Origin: Ignavibacteriales bacterium
GTDB taxonomy: Bacteria; Bacteroidota; Ignavibacteria; T3Sed10-11
Reading direction: 5' to 3'
Length of the DNA: 34,575 nucleotides
Assembly: GCA_003568415.1 (NCBI GenBank)
Contig: PWXV01000156.1
Span: 1 to 34,575, forward strand
A model generated the notes under the pieces. The model was given only the letters and a program-made list of their open reading frames with translations, was not told where the DNA came from and ran no database searches. Position 1 is the first letter of the stretch. The number at the start of each line of letters is the position of its first letter. The position numbers and the translations under genes are program-made. Below are positions 16,479-26,282 of this stretch, in pieces.

Positions 16479-17735
16479 TTAGCTACCAAATATAAGGCGA
16501 AATATTACAAAGAGTATCATCGAAATAACCATCGTTGCCGGCAGCGTTATAAACCAGGACGAGAATATATTCCTGACAACACGAAAATCGAGAGCGGAAA
16601 TACCGCGGGCGAATCCGACACCGATGACGGAGCCAACAAGTGTATGCGTGGTCGATATGGGGATCCCTAACTGTGAACAGATTAGTACCGTGGTCGCAGC
16701 GCCGAATTCTGCTGAAAAGCCTCTCGATGGAGTTAGCTCGGTGATTTTCTTCCCGATAGTCTCGATCACTTTATAGCCATAGGTTGCAAGACCGATAACT
16801 ATACCGATACCACCCATCGCCAGCACCCAAACCGGCACCACAGTATGTGCCACGACACTGTCCGTCTGGATAATTGTAATGATCGCGGCAAACGGACCAA
16901 CAGCATTGGCAACATCGTTTGAACCGATAGCAAAGGCTACATAACATGCAGTCATAATCTGGAGATATTTAAAAATATATTCTACGAAATTAAAACGATT
17001 GAGTGTATCAAAACTCCGCTGTTTGATTACTTTTTTTATAAAATTTCTCACCCATAGTGAGACTGCAACACCAACTCCTACTGCAAGGGATATCGATTGC
17101 CAAAATGCTATCGGTAATTGTAAACTAGCAAGTCCTTCATAAAAAATTGCTATCCCGAGAATGGTGACTACAAAAAATACAAGGATTGGTACAATTGTCC
17201 GCATTGCTACATTCGGGTCATCGGCATTAATAATCTTTTTATTTACAAAAGTAAACAGGAGATAGGCCATCAACCCGCCAGTAAGGGGAGAAATAGCCCA
17301 GCTTGATACGATCTTTATCATCGTATCCCAGCTAATTGCACCGAATCCACCGGCAATAATACCAAAACCCGTAACTGCACCAACAATTGAGTGGGTTGTT
17401 GATACGGGCAAACCGTATCGCGATGCGATATTTAACCATATAGCTGCCGATAACAGTGCCGCCATCATACCGTAAATAAGGAGGTTAGGTTCGCCGGCAA
17501 AAATGGTAGTATCGAGCATCCCGCGCCGTATAGTATCGGTGACCCGTGAACCAAAAAACACTGCGCCGGAGAACATAAATATTCCTGCAACTACAACCGC
17601 ACCTTTTATTGTGAGTGCCTTTGAACCAACCGAGGTCCCCATCGCATTGGCAACATCATTGGCGCCGATACTCCAGGCCATATACATACAAAAGAACGTA
17701 GCAGCAACAAGTATAATTATAATAATTGGTTCCAT
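16479..17735 (-). CDS. pit: PiT-family inorganic phosphate transporter
   Basis: Integral membrane symporter (418 aa) for phosphate. The two inverted-repeat signatures of the family are visible: SIGANDVANAMGTSVGSKAL near residues 22-41 and AIGSNDVANAVGPFAA in the second half, each followed by a VSTTH/ISTTH glycine-rich stretch (GLPVSTTHSIVGAV and GIPISTTHTLVGSV). About ten hydrophobic segments. The DUF47/PhoU-like gene 21 nt upstream is its usual partner. Some relatives carry sulfate instead. Confidence 0.94.
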   Translation of the reverse strand: MEPIIIIILVAATFFCMYMAWSIGANDVANAMGTSVGSKALTIKGAVVVAGIFMFSGAVFFGSRVTDTIRRGMLDTTIFAGEPNLLIYGMMAALLSAAIWLNIASRYGLPVSTTHSIVGAVTGFGIIAGGFGAISWDTMIKIVSSWAISPLTGGLMAYLLFTFVNKKIINADDPNVAMRTIVPILVFFVVTILGIAIFYEGLASLQLPIAFWQSISLAVGVGVAVSLWVRNFIKKVIKQRSFDTLNRFNFVEYIFKYLQIMTACYVAFAIGSNDVANAVGPFAAIITIIQTDSVVAHTVVPVWVLAMGGIGIVIGLATYGYKVIETIGKKITELTPSRGFSAEFGAATTVLICSQLGIPISTTHTLVGSVIGVGFARGISALDFRVVRNIFSSWFITLPATMVISMILFVIFRLIFGS

Positions 17736-17756
17736 ACAGATTTATTCGGAAAAATA

Positions 17757-18437
17757 TTAATGCGACATAAAGAATGTTCGGAGCCGCTTGGCCATTTTTT
17801 CTGCTGAGTTTGCGATATTGCCTATCACTTTGAAAATCTCAAACCACAACATGATATCAACCGGCGAGATTTCATTCTCAAGTTCAAAGAGGCGCTGGGC
17901 AAGTTTATATTGTTTTTTATCCGCTTCCCATTCAAGGTAACTTACCCGGTCAATCATTTGAATTACTTTCTCTGCTTCTTTACCACCGAAGGAAGATGCA
18001 AGCATCGCATCAAGTTCCGATATGATCGATACACCGAGATACGCTGCCTCAAGGGATTTATCAACATACTCAAATAAGGCTTCTTTAAGACCGGGATGAA
18101 CTTTCGTCACCCGGATGGTAACAAGTACGGCAAGATCTTCACACACATCTGCTATCTCATCCTGCGCCGACAACAAGGCAAGCAGATCCCGCCTGTCGAC
18201 CGGTAGAAATATACTCTTCGGCAGGTGATCGCGGATATTATTCTTGATCATATCAACATTGTGTTCGATTTTCATTATCTGCCTGGCGTATTCTTTTTCT
18301 CTCGTCCCTTCATAATCGGTAAACGCTTCCATCATAGGTCTGATCTGATCAAGACATTCCTTAACCTTTGCCATATGCTCCTTCAGCATCGGAAACGGTG
18401 ATTGCCCGAACAGTCGTGATATTGTTGATTGTCTCAT
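17757..18437 (-). CDS. DUF47 PhoU-like regulator of the PiT transporter
   Basis: A 226-aa all-helical protein of the TIGR00153/DUF47 family. Seen: the N-terminal RLFGQSPFPMLKEHM, repeated acidic metal-binding-like segments such as AQDEIADVCEDLAVLV, and YLEWEADKKQYKLAQRLFELE. Family members are encoded beside PiT transporters and are thought to modulate phosphate uptake. Its ATG overlaps the stop of the upstream DMT exporter gene (ATGA, 18434-18437), so it is translationally coupled to it. Confidence 0.9.
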   Translation of the reverse strand: MRQSTISRLFGQSPFPMLKEHMAKVKECLDQIRPMMEAFTDYEGTREKEYARQIMKIEHNVDMIKNNIRDHLPKSIFLPVDRRDLLALLSAQDEIADVCEDLAVLVTIRVTKVHPGLKEALFEYVDKSLEAAYLGVSIISELDAMLASSFGGKEAEKVIQMIDRVSYLEWEADKKQYKLAQRLFELENEISPVDIMLWFEIFKVIGNIANSAEKMAKRLRTFFMSH

Positions 18438-19333
18438 ATATCCTCCGATTGTTTTTTATATCTTTTGTATAAACTTTTTGAACTTTGTACCAACACTACT
18501 CCGATTAAAGCAATACAGGCTCCCGTAATAAACTGCAGCGTTATGATCTGTCCGAGAATGAGTACCGCAAGTATAGTAGTAACAACGGGTTGTAAATATG
18601 TAAATACTGCAACTTTAGTGGATTCAATCCTGCCAAGGGCGTAATACCACAAGAAATATGCAATAATGGATGTTCCGATACCAAGATACAATAAACCGTA
18701 GATATGTGCCAGACCGAGAGTCGAATAATCGAATTTCATTGCCGGAATAATACCGACCGGTGCGAACAGCAGCGCACCGATAATCATACTCAGTGCCGAA
18801 ATGTGAAAAGAACCATACTTGAGAACCAGTGGTCGTCCCTGAACGGTGTAAACAGCCCACGATGTTACTGCAACAAGTAATAAGAGATTGCCATAGGTAT
18901 ACTCGGAACTGAAATCTACTCCCCGTTCGAAAATTACGATGGCGATCCCGATAAATCCGACAATCACACCAACTTTTGCAAACAATAGTGCCCGCTCATG
19001 TAACATAAGAGAGGATAATATCATAACAAATACAGGAGTAGTGGCATAAAACAGCGCGGCGTTTGAAGGAGTCGTCAAACCAATTGCGATCAGGAATGCA
19101 AATTGATTTAGCGGAATAACAAGAAATCCAAGCAAAAGCATTTTTAACCGGTCGCCGCGCTCAATTCGAATACGTTTTTCACGAATAAGAAAGATGATCA
19201 GCAATCCAACGGCAGCAACCATTGAACGCAAAAAAGTAAGCGTTACCGAGTCTATATCCTCCACCACAACCTTGGCTACAATGTGTGTACCGCTTGCTAT
19301 AAATGTCTGGATAAGTAAAATAAAATAGATCAT
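18434..19333 (-). CDS. EamA/DMT-family transporter
   Basis: A 299-aa membrane protein with ten hydrophobic segments arranged as two EamA repeats. The first begins ILLIQTFIASGTHIVAKVVVED and contains LTTPSNAALFYATTPVFVMI. The second contains LGIGTSIIAYFLWYYALGRIESTKVAVFTYLQPVVTTILAVLILG, the standard C-terminal repeat of metabolite exporters. Substrate unknown. It begins directly after the glycosyltransferase stop and overlaps the DUF47 gene by 4 nt. Confidence 0.9.
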   Translation of the reverse strand: MIYFILLIQTFIASGTHIVAKVVVEDIDSVTLTFLRSMVAAVGLLIIFLIREKRIRIERGDRLKMLLLGFLVIPLNQFAFLIAIGLTTPSNAALFYATTPVFVMILSSLMLHERALLFAKVGVIVGFIGIAIVIFERGVDFSSEYTYGNLLLLVAVTSWAVYTVQGRPLVLKYGSFHISALSMIIGALLFAPVGIIPAMKFDYSTLGLAHIYGLLYLGIGTSIIAYFLWYYALGRIESTKVAVFTYLQPVVTTILAVLILGQIITLQFITGACIALIGVVLVQSSKSLYKRYKKQSEDI

Positions 19334-20485
19334 TTACTCTTTTGTATATAAAGAATCCAGCAGTGCAGTTAGTTTTACTTCTTCTTCACCCCAATGAAAC
19401 ACCTCGGCCGCCGCCCGACAATTCAATACACATTCCCGGTAAAAATCTTTGTCATCTATAAACTTTTTAGCTGCTGTTATAGTCTCCGGCAGGTTATCAG
19501 GTTCAACGGCTAAACCAACCTGCCATTCTTCAACTATCTCTTGCATCGCCGGCATAGAACTTACCAATACCGGTACACCGGCCTGTATATATTCGAACAT
19601 CTTGTTCGGACGGGCATGCCGGTAACTCATACCATAGTCTTCAATCAATGCACAGCCCACATCCGCACCCGGTGTATAATCAAGCATTGTGCCATACGGA
19701 AGCGCTCCGGTAAAAAGTACACGATCAGAAACCAGTTTTTCACGGCTATCATCTTCAAGTTCTTGCCGTAATGGTCCGTCTCCCATAATAACAAGATATG
19801 CCTTCTCGATAGCAGTCATTAGTTCAATCAGATGAAACAACCCTCTTCCACGCAACAACCATCCCTGATATAAAAAAATCGAATACCCATCGGCGATACC
19901 ATAGGTCTTGCGTAAAATATTTTTATCCCCTCCTTCCGTCCGCTTCGGAGGATGATTGTTAATGGTCACAGGGCGGGATATGGTATACCGTTCGGCAATC
20001 ACATCGCTGTCGCGCTCCCCTGAAGTTATCACCCCATCGACATATCTTATACCGAGCTGTTCAATTGTCGTCCAGAACCACTGTGTAACCGGCCGTTGAT
20101 GGAGCGATGCAATAGCAAAATACAACTCCTTTGCATCATAGAGAATTTTTGATCGGGTGAAAAACTTTACTGCAAGTGCCGCGGGTAAACTGTACAGGTC
20201 TTCTGCAACAATAAGCGAAGGACGCAGCGTGACGCCCTTCCAGAACGAGCGTATCCAATAGTGTGCGTACATTACTTTCGATCCGAGCTGAGTAATCACC
20301 CGGAGACGAAATATCCTGATGCCGTTCAAATACTCTTCTTTGTCTAACTCACCAGGGCCAATAAAAGTTACCGAAGCCCCCCACCGTAGAAGCGATTCTG
20401 CTATATTACGACATCTCCCGTCGGTTTGTATATCTCCGATCTCAAAAACAAGGGTATGGAGAGCTGACTTTTTATAGGATACCAT
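19334..20485 (-). CDS. Glycosyltransferase, GT4-like (GT-B fold)
   Basis: A 383-aa cytoplasmic glycosyltransferase. The C-terminal half has the donor-binding elements YQGWLLRGRGLFHLIE, LVIMGDGPLRQELE, VLFTGALPYGTM and RPNKMFEYIQAGVPVLVSSMPAMQEIV, with the paired acidic residues of GT4 enzymes. The N-terminal half carries LYDAKELYFA. Acceptor unknown; the adjacent FemAB-like gene suggests cell-envelope or surface-polysaccharide work. Start ATG abuts the stop of the upstream gene with no spacer. Confidence 0.87.
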   Translation of the reverse strand: MVSYKKSALHTLVFEIGDIQTDGRCRNIAESLLRWGASVTFIGPGELDKEEYLNGIRIFRLRVITQLGSKVMYAHYWIRSFWKGVTLRPSLIVAEDLYSLPAALAVKFFTRSKILYDAKELYFAIASLHQRPVTQWFWTTIEQLGIRYVDGVITSGERDSDVIAERYTISRPVTINNHPPKRTEGGDKNILRKTYGIADGYSIFLYQGWLLRGRGLFHLIELMTAIEKAYLVIMGDGPLRQELEDDSREKLVSDRVLFTGALPYGTMLDYTPGADVGCALIEDYGMSYRHARPNKMFEYIQAGVPVLVSSMPAMQEIVEEWQVGLAVEPDNLPETITAAKKFIDDKDFYRECVLNCRAAAEVFHWGEEEVKLTALLDSLYTKE

Positions 20486-21451
20486 TTATTTCAGTTTCTT
20501 CCAGAATGTAGAGCGAAGAATTCCCCGCGAATTGAATTTCTCCTTAAAAAATATGAGGTCGAGGCTTGGTGTCATCGGATTATCGGCACGGGTATCCTGT
20601 GAAACACCGGTATCAAGGAATTTGTACCCGCTGTTTTTTGCATAGTTGATAATTTCATACATCGACCGGTATATCGGACGCAGATGCTGATATTCATAAG
20701 CCATTGCTATATAAAAACAGAGCAGCACATCGTTGTTACAATGAAACGAAACGATCCCCCCGATAGCTTTTCCTTCATATCGAACGAGCAACAGGCGAAT
20801 CCTGTCACCGAGCAACTCCCGCAACCGGTACAATTCATTGAGTGAATGTGTCGGCTTTGCATCGTGTTTGCGTTTATTTTCTACCAGAATAGGGTAGAAT
20901 TCATCGAAGTTTTCAGATTCTTCCAGCGTGAGCACATCCTGCCGTAATGACCGACGGATAATATTTCTGGTGGTTTTTTGAAATGACTTCAAAATATCAT
21001 TCATCTCGTGTAACCGGATCACGTGCGAAATATAATGCCGTTGATACATAAATCCCCGGTATAAAAGCGCGTACTCAAGGTTGTGCGAAAGTTCCTTTTG
21101 ATATATAAATGGAGCCGAAGTTAAATATACCTCGCGGACCCCTTCCTCCCAGCAATAATCTTCAAATGAATCAATAACTTCAAGTGTTTCGTGAAATTTT
21201 ATATCACCTAAAACAAACGATCCATAACTTGCACCTGCAGGTGATTCGTAGATCATCAATTTATCAAGTCCGCCCGGCAGCACCGCCTGCAATGTACCAT
21301 TCTTATAAAACATCAAATGGTGAAACGGGAATTTACCCCTGGCATGATAATCAAGAAATTGCTGTAAATGAAATATAGTCCCGTTATTCGAACGGAGTAC
21401 AAACGAATCCCATTCATCTTTCCGGGAAGGATCGTAGAGGATGATATTCAT
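20486..21451 (-). CDS. FemAB/GNAT-like acyltransferase
   Basis: A 321-aa protein with the double-GNAT layout of FemAB-like enzymes. Seen: WDSFVLRSNNGTIFHLQQFLDYH at the N-terminus, PGGLDKLMIYESPAGASYGSFVL, and in the second half VENKRKHDAKPTHSLNELYRL, LLVRYEGKAIGGIVSFHCNNDVLLCFYIAMAYEYQHLRP and YKFLDTGVSQDTRADNP. Relatives add amino acids to peptidoglycan bridges or act in exopolysaccharide and lipid tailoring. It is the first gene of the minus-strand unit downstream of a divergent promoter and is followed without a gap by the glycosyltransferase. Confidence 0.78.
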   Translation of the reverse strand: MNIILYDPSRKDEWDSFVLRSNNGTIFHLQQFLDYHARGKFPFHHLMFYKNGTLQAVLPGGLDKLMIYESPAGASYGSFVLGDIKFHETLEVIDSFEDYCWEEGVREVYLTSAPFIYQKELSHNLEYALLYRGFMYQRHYISHVIRLHEMNDILKSFQKTTRNIIRRSLRQDVLTLEESENFDEFYPILVENKRKHDAKPTHSLNELYRLRELLGDRIRLLLVRYEGKAIGGIVSFHCNNDVLLCFYIAMAYEYQHLRPIYRSMYEIINYAKNSGYKFLDTGVSQDTRADNPMTPSLDLIFFKEKFNSRGILRSTFWKKLK

Positions 21452-21488
21452 AACGGCTTTTTAAACTTCCAGAAATTTAAAACTTATT

Positions 21489-21518
21489 AATATACCAATA
21501 ATTGGGGCAAAAAATCAA
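21489..21518 (-). promoter_or_regulatory. Promoter of the FemAB-glycosyltransferase-EamA-DUF47-PiT unit
   Basis: Minus strand: -35 TTGATT (21518-21513), 18-nt spacer, -10 TATATT (21494-21489). The predicted start lies about 30 nt before the ATG at 21451. It is back-to-back with the plus-strand promoter at 21524-21552, so one regulator could act on both. Confidence 0.5.
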
Positions 21519-21523
21519 CAAAA

Positions 21524-21552
21524 TTGCTCTTTTTTGTTAAGATGAGTATATT
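21524..21552 (+). promoter_or_regulatory. Promoter of the MFS-lipoprotein-polA unit
   Basis: TTGCTC at 21524-21529, 17-nt spacer, TATATT at 21547-21552. Transcription would start near 21559, just before the TTG at 21564, which argues that the MFS protein starts at the ATG at 21618 instead. Confidence 0.5.
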
Positions 21553-21617
21553 TATAGTTTGTATTGGCGGTACTAATTCAGAACGGGAAATTCATCTTCC
21601 TCCCTATTTTTTCTCCT

Positions 21618-22835
21618 ATGGAATACTGGAAAAGAAATCTCTATACAATCTGGGTTGCGCAATTTATCACAATAATGGGGATGAGCTCGGTTGTTCCGTT
21701 TCTGCCATTTTATGTTCGCGAACTTGGTGTGACCGATCCCGATCTTGTTGCCCGGTGGAGTGGATTTGCATTCTCAGGCCCTTTTCTGTTATCGTTTTTC
21801 TTTACACCACTCTGGGGGATTGTGGGAGATCGATACGGACGAAAATTAATGGTCATCCGTGCAGTAATCGGTCTCGGTATTGCACAAATATTAGTCGGTA
21901 CCGCTCAATCAGTCGAACAGCTTATTCTCTTCCGGATGATACAGGGTGCATTGAGCGGTTTTATTCCAGCAGCGCTTACCCTGGTATCGGCCACGGCACC
22001 GCGAGAGCGAACCGGATACGCGCTCGGTTTTTTGCAAACATCACTCTCGGCCGGTATGCTGATTGGCCCTGTGTTAGGAGGCGCGCTTGCTGACGTCCTT
22101 GGTTACCGCCCGATTTTTTTCATCGTGGCTGCACTCTGTTTCTCAAGCGGGTTGTTTGTTATTATAATGGTTCGTGAACCGGCCAGAGATACAAAGGAAA
22201 AGAGATTTTCACTGGTCGAAAATTATAAATTCGCGTTTTCCTCACTGCAAATTGCTTTGGCGATGATTCTTATATATCTTGCTCAGACATCAATTGTAAT
22301 GCTTCAACCGGTTTTTGCTCTTTTTGTTGAAAAACTATATGATGACACGCAATATATTAGCACGATAACGGGCGTGTTGTTTTCGGTTGTCGGTTTGGTA
22401 ATGATTTTCTCATCACCGTGGTGGGGAAACCGAAACGATCTGTATGGATACAAACGAAATTTGTTGATTGCAACATCAATCGCAGCAGTCATGTTATTGT
22501 TTCAGGCAATGTCGAATGTACCATGGCATGTTGCACTGAGCCGTGCGGGGTTGGGCTTTGCTATGGGTGGTGTCATGCCGGCTTTATATGCTTTTATCAG
22601 TAAACAAACACCGCTGAAAATGCGGGGGGGAATCATCGGTATTGCGACAACATTTACCATACTTGCTAATATGACGGGCCCGACAGCCGCAGGTTTTATT
22701 GCATCACAGTTTGATATCAGAGCAGCGCTGTATCTTACAGCGGTTATGATTGCCATTGCAGCGGTTTTAATTGCATGCTTTATCCGGGAACCGGTAACTC
22801 CCGAGGAAATGGAACAATCTCAAAAGAAGGATTAA
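21618..22835 (+). CDS. Major facilitator superfamily multidrug-type exporter
   Basis: A 405-aa, 12-segment transporter. Seen: WKRNLYTIWVAQFITIMGMSSVVPFLPFYVRELGV as the first segment, the MFS loop 2-3 motif GIVGDRYGRKLM, the antiporter-like GFLQTSLSAGMLIGPVLGGALADVLGYRP in segment 5, and the second-half repeat SPWWGNRNDLYGYKRNL. The frame is open to a TTG at 21564, but the start MEYWKRN matches the family and suits the promoter position. No Shine-Dalgarno is visible. A seven-G run (22624-22630) lies in the coding sequence. Substrate unknown. Confidence 0.9.
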   Translation: MEYWKRNLYTIWVAQFITIMGMSSVVPFLPFYVRELGVTDPDLVARWSGFAFSGPFLLSFFFTPLWGIVGDRYGRKLMVIRAVIGLGIAQILVGTAQSVEQLILFRMIQGALSGFIPAALTLVSATAPRERTGYALGFLQTSLSAGMLIGPVLGGALADVLGYRPIFFIVAALCFSSGLFVIIMVREPARDTKEKRFSLVENYKFAFSSLQIALAMILIYLAQTSIVMLQPVFALFVEKLYDDTQYISTITGVLFSVVGLVMIFSSPWWGNRNDLYGYKRNLLIATSIAAVMLLFQAMSNVPWHVALSRAGLGFAMGGVMPALYAFISKQTPLKMRGGIIGIATTFTILANMTGPTAAGFIASQFDIRAALYLTAVMIAIAAVLIACFIREPVTPEEMEQSQKKD

Positions 22836-22839
22836 TTCT

Positions 22840-23553
22840 ATGCGTATACTCATTACACTTTATCTTACTTTTACCCTTGCTGGATGTGCGGTTGTTAGCG
22901 TCTCGCAACATCAAACAGCAGAGACGCTCGGCGAGGGATCTGTTCGCGTTACAGGCGGGATCGGTTTTGGCAGAGATATAGCTTCAGGTACTATCTATGC
23001 ACCGGAAGACGATGAAGAGAGTGATTTACAATACTCATTCCCGCTTTTTGAAGTCGGCATGGGAATAGGTATTACCGAGCGTACCGATATTGGCGGTATG
23101 TTATGGACAAGCATCGGCGGTGCCGGCGTCAGAACCTACGGGAAGTTCGCACTATCCACAGTCGGGGCAAAAACGCAATATGCAATCGCACCGGGAATCG
23201 TATATAACAATACCGAGGGTGAACGAACTATCTTCAATCAAACAGACGAATATAAATATACATTGCTCGGACTCGAACTGCCGCTCATGATGAGTTACCG
23301 GGCAAGCAGCGTCTTTTCTTTCTATGGATCGGGACGGGTACATCTGTATTCTGTCTGGATCGATGATCCAAGACTCACTGAAGGACGGGAATTCTTCTTC
23401 CTTGCGATGCCGGGAATCACCGGCGGCATTCAATTGCGTGCCGGTCCAATCGAACTGACGCCGGAGGTTTCGACATTCTTCATTTACGACAGGGTGAAAG
23501 GTTCCGGATCAGTTGCTTTTTTCCCGAATATCGGATTCTCATTCAGGATATAA
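22840..23553 (+). CDS. Outer-membrane lipoprotein with beta-barrel-like domain
   Basis: A 237-aa exported protein. It has a lipoprotein signal: MRILITLYLTFTLAGC, cysteine at residue 16. The rest is glycine- and aromatic-rich with alternating strands (GSVRVTGGIGFGRD, FEVGMGIGITERTDIGGMLW, GIQLRAGPIELTPEV) and ends IGFSFRI, a C-terminal aromatic-rich strand of outer-membrane barrels. It lies 4 nt after the MFS gene and 3 nt before polA. No family is recognised; a small barrel anchored by lipid is a reasonable guess. Confidence 0.75.
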   Translation: MRILITLYLTFTLAGCAVVSVSQHQTAETLGEGSVRVTGGIGFGRDIASGTIYAPEDDEESDLQYSFPLFEVGMGIGITERTDIGGMLWTSIGGAGVRTYGKFALSTVGAKTQYAIAPGIVYNNTEGERTIFNQTDEYKYTLLGLELPLMMSYRASSVFSFYGSGRVHLYSVWIDDPRLTEGREFFFLAMPGITGGIQLRAGPIELTPEVSTFFIYDRVKGSGSVAFFPNIGFSFRI

Positions 23554-23556
23554 TCA

Positions 23557-26280
23557 ATGACAGATAAAAATAACAACAAACGTGAACGACTCTTTTTAAT
23601 CGACGGATATGCTCTGGCATACCGGGCTTATTTTGCTTTCATCAAGCGACCGCTTATTAATTCAAAGGGTCAGAATACATCCGCCATCTTCGGATTTGTC
23701 AATGCATTGATGCGGATACTGAACACCGAATCGCCCGATCATATTGCGGTGGTCCTTGATTCGAAAGAACCGACATTCCGCCATGAAAAGTATAAAGAGT
23801 ACAAAGCTACCCGGGAAAAGATGCCCGAAGATCTTGCGTCACAACTTGATATTTTGAAGGAAGTGGTGCGGGCATTTAATATCCCCGTACTGGAGCTGGC
23901 GGGATACGAAGCGGACGACATTATGGGGACGCTTGCAAAACGCGCTGAGAAAGAAAACGTAGAAACACTCCTCGTGACGGGCGATAAGGACTTCATGCAG
24001 CTCGTATCCGATACGATCAAAATGTATAAGCCGCCGAAAGCAAATGAAGCACCGGAGATCATAGATCGTGAAGGTGTGGTAAAGAAATTCGGCGTGCAAC
24101 CTGAAAATGTAACCGATGTGCTTGCTCTTATGGGTGATTCGTCGGATAATGTCCCCGGTGTTGCTGGTATCGGTGAAAAGACAGCTATCCCCCTCATCCA
24201 GCAATACGGCGCCGTGGAAAATCTCCTGAAAAATGTCGAGTCGGTAGAGAAAAAAGGGGTGCAGAAAAAACTCAAAGAAAAAGGCGAGAACGCGATACTA
24301 TCAAAAGAGCTGGTAACTATCGATACACAGGTACCGCTGGAAATCTCTTTCCACGATCTCAATGTGAGCAAATGGGATATGGAAAAGCTGACAGCGCTGT
24401 TCAAGGAACTCGAGTTCAAATCGCTTGTGGAACAGATCGGTATTCAACCCACACAGGAAGCGGTTAACGAACAGCAGAATAAAACTATCTCGTCATCAAA
24501 GATTGAATATCGTGCGGTAAGGGATAAAAAGCAATTCGACGAGATGATCGCCGAACTTAAAAATGCCGGCATTATATCATTCGATACCGAAACGACTTCA
24601 CGTGAGCCGCTCAATACAACCGTCGTCGGCATTTCTTTTTCAATTGAGAAGAACAAAGCATGGTTTATACCACTTGAAGATCATACCATACCGGAGTCAC
24701 ATTTCAAAAAAGAAATGCAAAAAATACTTGATTCCAAAAAACTCAAAGGCGGACAGAACATTAAATTCGATATATTAACCTTACGATCGGTCGGCATTCA
24801 GGTAAGCAATCCCCTTTTCGACACGATGATAGCAGCATTTATCATCAGGTCCGACGGTCAGCACAATCTTGATTCCCTTGCCCGTGAATATTTGGGATAC
24901 GAGATGGTATCATACTCGGATCTAGTAGGTTCGGGTAAAAACCAGATGGACATTCGTGATGTGAACATCGACGAACTGGTACGATACGCATGCGAGGACG
25001 CCGACATAACACTTCAGTTATGGCACAAGCTACAGCCCGAACTGGAATCAATGCGTGCATTGCAATTATGTGAAGAAATCGAGTTTCCCCTTATCAATGT
25101 ACTCGCGGAGATGGAAGCAACGGGTGTTTCCATCGATACCGGTTTTCTCCGGAATTTGTCGAAGAAACTCTCGAAAGACCTGTTGAAGATACGTGAAGAA
25201 ATTTACAAACACGCGGGTTATGAGTTCAATATCAACTCCACTCAACAGCTCAGTAAAGTACTTTTTGAAAAACTTGCACTCTCCCCGGTCAAGAAGACGA
25301 AAACCGGCTTCTCAACCGATACCTCGGTGCTCGAGCGGTTAAAGGGAGCCCATCCTGTTATCGATCTGCTGCTGGAATACCGTCAGTACACAAAACTGCA
25401 ATCGACCTACATCGATGCACTGCCGAAGCTTATTAACCCGAAGACGAACAGGGTACATACATCATTCAACCAAACTATCGCTTCCACCGGCAGGCTATCG
25501 TCGAGCAATCCGAATTTGCAGAACATCCCCATCCGGACCGATCTCGGACGTTCGATTCGGAAAGCGTTCATCGCCACATCGAAGGATCACGTTATAATGG
25601 CATCGGACTATTCACAGATCGAACTCCGGGTCATGGCTCATATATCGGGAGATGAAGGATTGCTCGAGGCATTCAACAACAAGGAGGATATCCACGCAAC
25701 AACTGCGGCGAAAGTGTTCGACATATCACCCGAGGATGTGACACCGAATCTGCGGCGTAAAGCAAAGGAGATCAACTTCGGTATTATGTACGGTATTAGT
25801 CCATACGGACTTGCCGCGCGGCTTGAGATTCCGCAGGGTGAAGCATCGAATATTATCGATCGGTATTTCAAACGCTTCCCGAAAGTGCATCAATACATAA
25901 AAGATACAACGCTCAAGGCAAAAAAAGACGGTTATGTGAGCACGCTCATGGGACGCCGCCGTTATCTTCCCGATATCGGAAGCCGGAACAAAACCGTGCA
26001 GCAAAACGCAATTCGTCAGGCGATCAACATGCCCATCCAGGGAACCGCAGCGGATATGATCAAACTTGCGATGGTGCGTATCCACGATAAGATGATGAAG
26101 AAAAAATTCCGCTCGCGAATGATCATTCAGGTGCACGACGAACTTATATTTGATGTTCTGAAGGAAGAACTTGATGAATTGAAAAAGCTTGTGGAAAAAG
26201 AGATGGTAAGCGCCTTGGAAATGAACGTACCGATCGAAGTGGAAACAGGGATCGGAGAGAACTGGTTTGAGGCGCATTGA
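23557..26280 (+). CDS. polA: DNA polymerase I
   Basis: Full-length (907 aa) repair and Okazaki-processing polymerase with all three domains. 5' nuclease: FLIDGYALAYRAYFAF at the start, LVTGDKDFMQL and MGDSSDNVPGVAGIGEKTA. 3'-5' exonuclease: FDTETTS with Asp343 and Glu345, NIKFD, and Tyr477-x3-Asp481 in YACEDAD, so proofreading should be active. Polymerase: motif A SDYSQIELR (Asp684), motif B region RRKAKEINFGIMYGISPYG, and motif C QVHDELIF (Asp861, Glu862). Start ATG at 23557 lies 3 nt after the lipoprotein stop. Confidence 0.98.
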   Translation: MTDKNNNKRERLFLIDGYALAYRAYFAFIKRPLINSKGQNTSAIFGFVNALMRILNTESPDHIAVVLDSKEPTFRHEKYKEYKATREKMPEDLASQLDILKEVVRAFNIPVLELAGYEADDIMGTLAKRAEKENVETLLVTGDKDFMQLVSDTIKMYKPPKANEAPEIIDREGVVKKFGVQPENVTDVLALMGDSSDNVPGVAGIGEKTAIPLIQQYGAVENLLKNVESVEKKGVQKKLKEKGENAILSKELVTIDTQVPLEISFHDLNVSKWDMEKLTALFKELEFKSLVEQIGIQPTQEAVNEQQNKTISSSKIEYRAVRDKKQFDEMIAELKNAGIISFDTETTSREPLNTTVVGISFSIEKNKAWFIPLEDHTIPESHFKKEMQKILDSKKLKGGQNIKFDILTLRSVGIQVSNPLFDTMIAAFIIRSDGQHNLDSLAREYLGYEMVSYSDLVGSGKNQMDIRDVNIDELVRYACEDADITLQLWHKLQPELESMRALQLCEEIEFPLINVLAEMEATGVSIDTGFLRNLSKKLSKDLLKIREEIYKHAGYEFNINSTQQLSKVLFEKLALSPVKKTKTGFSTDTSVLERLKGAHPVIDLLLEYRQYTKLQSTYIDALPKLINPKTNRVHTSFNQTIASTGRLSSSNPNLQNIPIRTDLGRSIRKAFIATSKDHVIMASDYSQIELRVMAHISGDEGLLEAFNNKEDIHATTAAKVFDISPEDVTPNLRRKAKEINFGIMYGISPYGLAARLEIPQGEASNIIDRYFKRFPKVHQYIKDTTLKAKKDGYVSTLMGRRRYLPDIGSRNKTVQQNAIRQAINMPIQGTAADMIKLAMVRIHDKMMKKKFRSRMIIQVHDELIFDVLKEELDELKKLVEKEMVSALEMNVPIEVETGIGENWFEAH

Positions 26281-26282
26281 GC

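Noticed and set aside
22624-22630. G7 run in the MFS gene as a phase-variation site
   Set aside because: The tract is only seven bases, the codons are normal Gly/Arg in a conserved region, and the frame is intact; too weak alone.
23739-24419. Minus-strand open frame inside polA
   Set aside because: Antisense shadow of the 5' nuclease domain; Ser/Phe-rich product with no motif.
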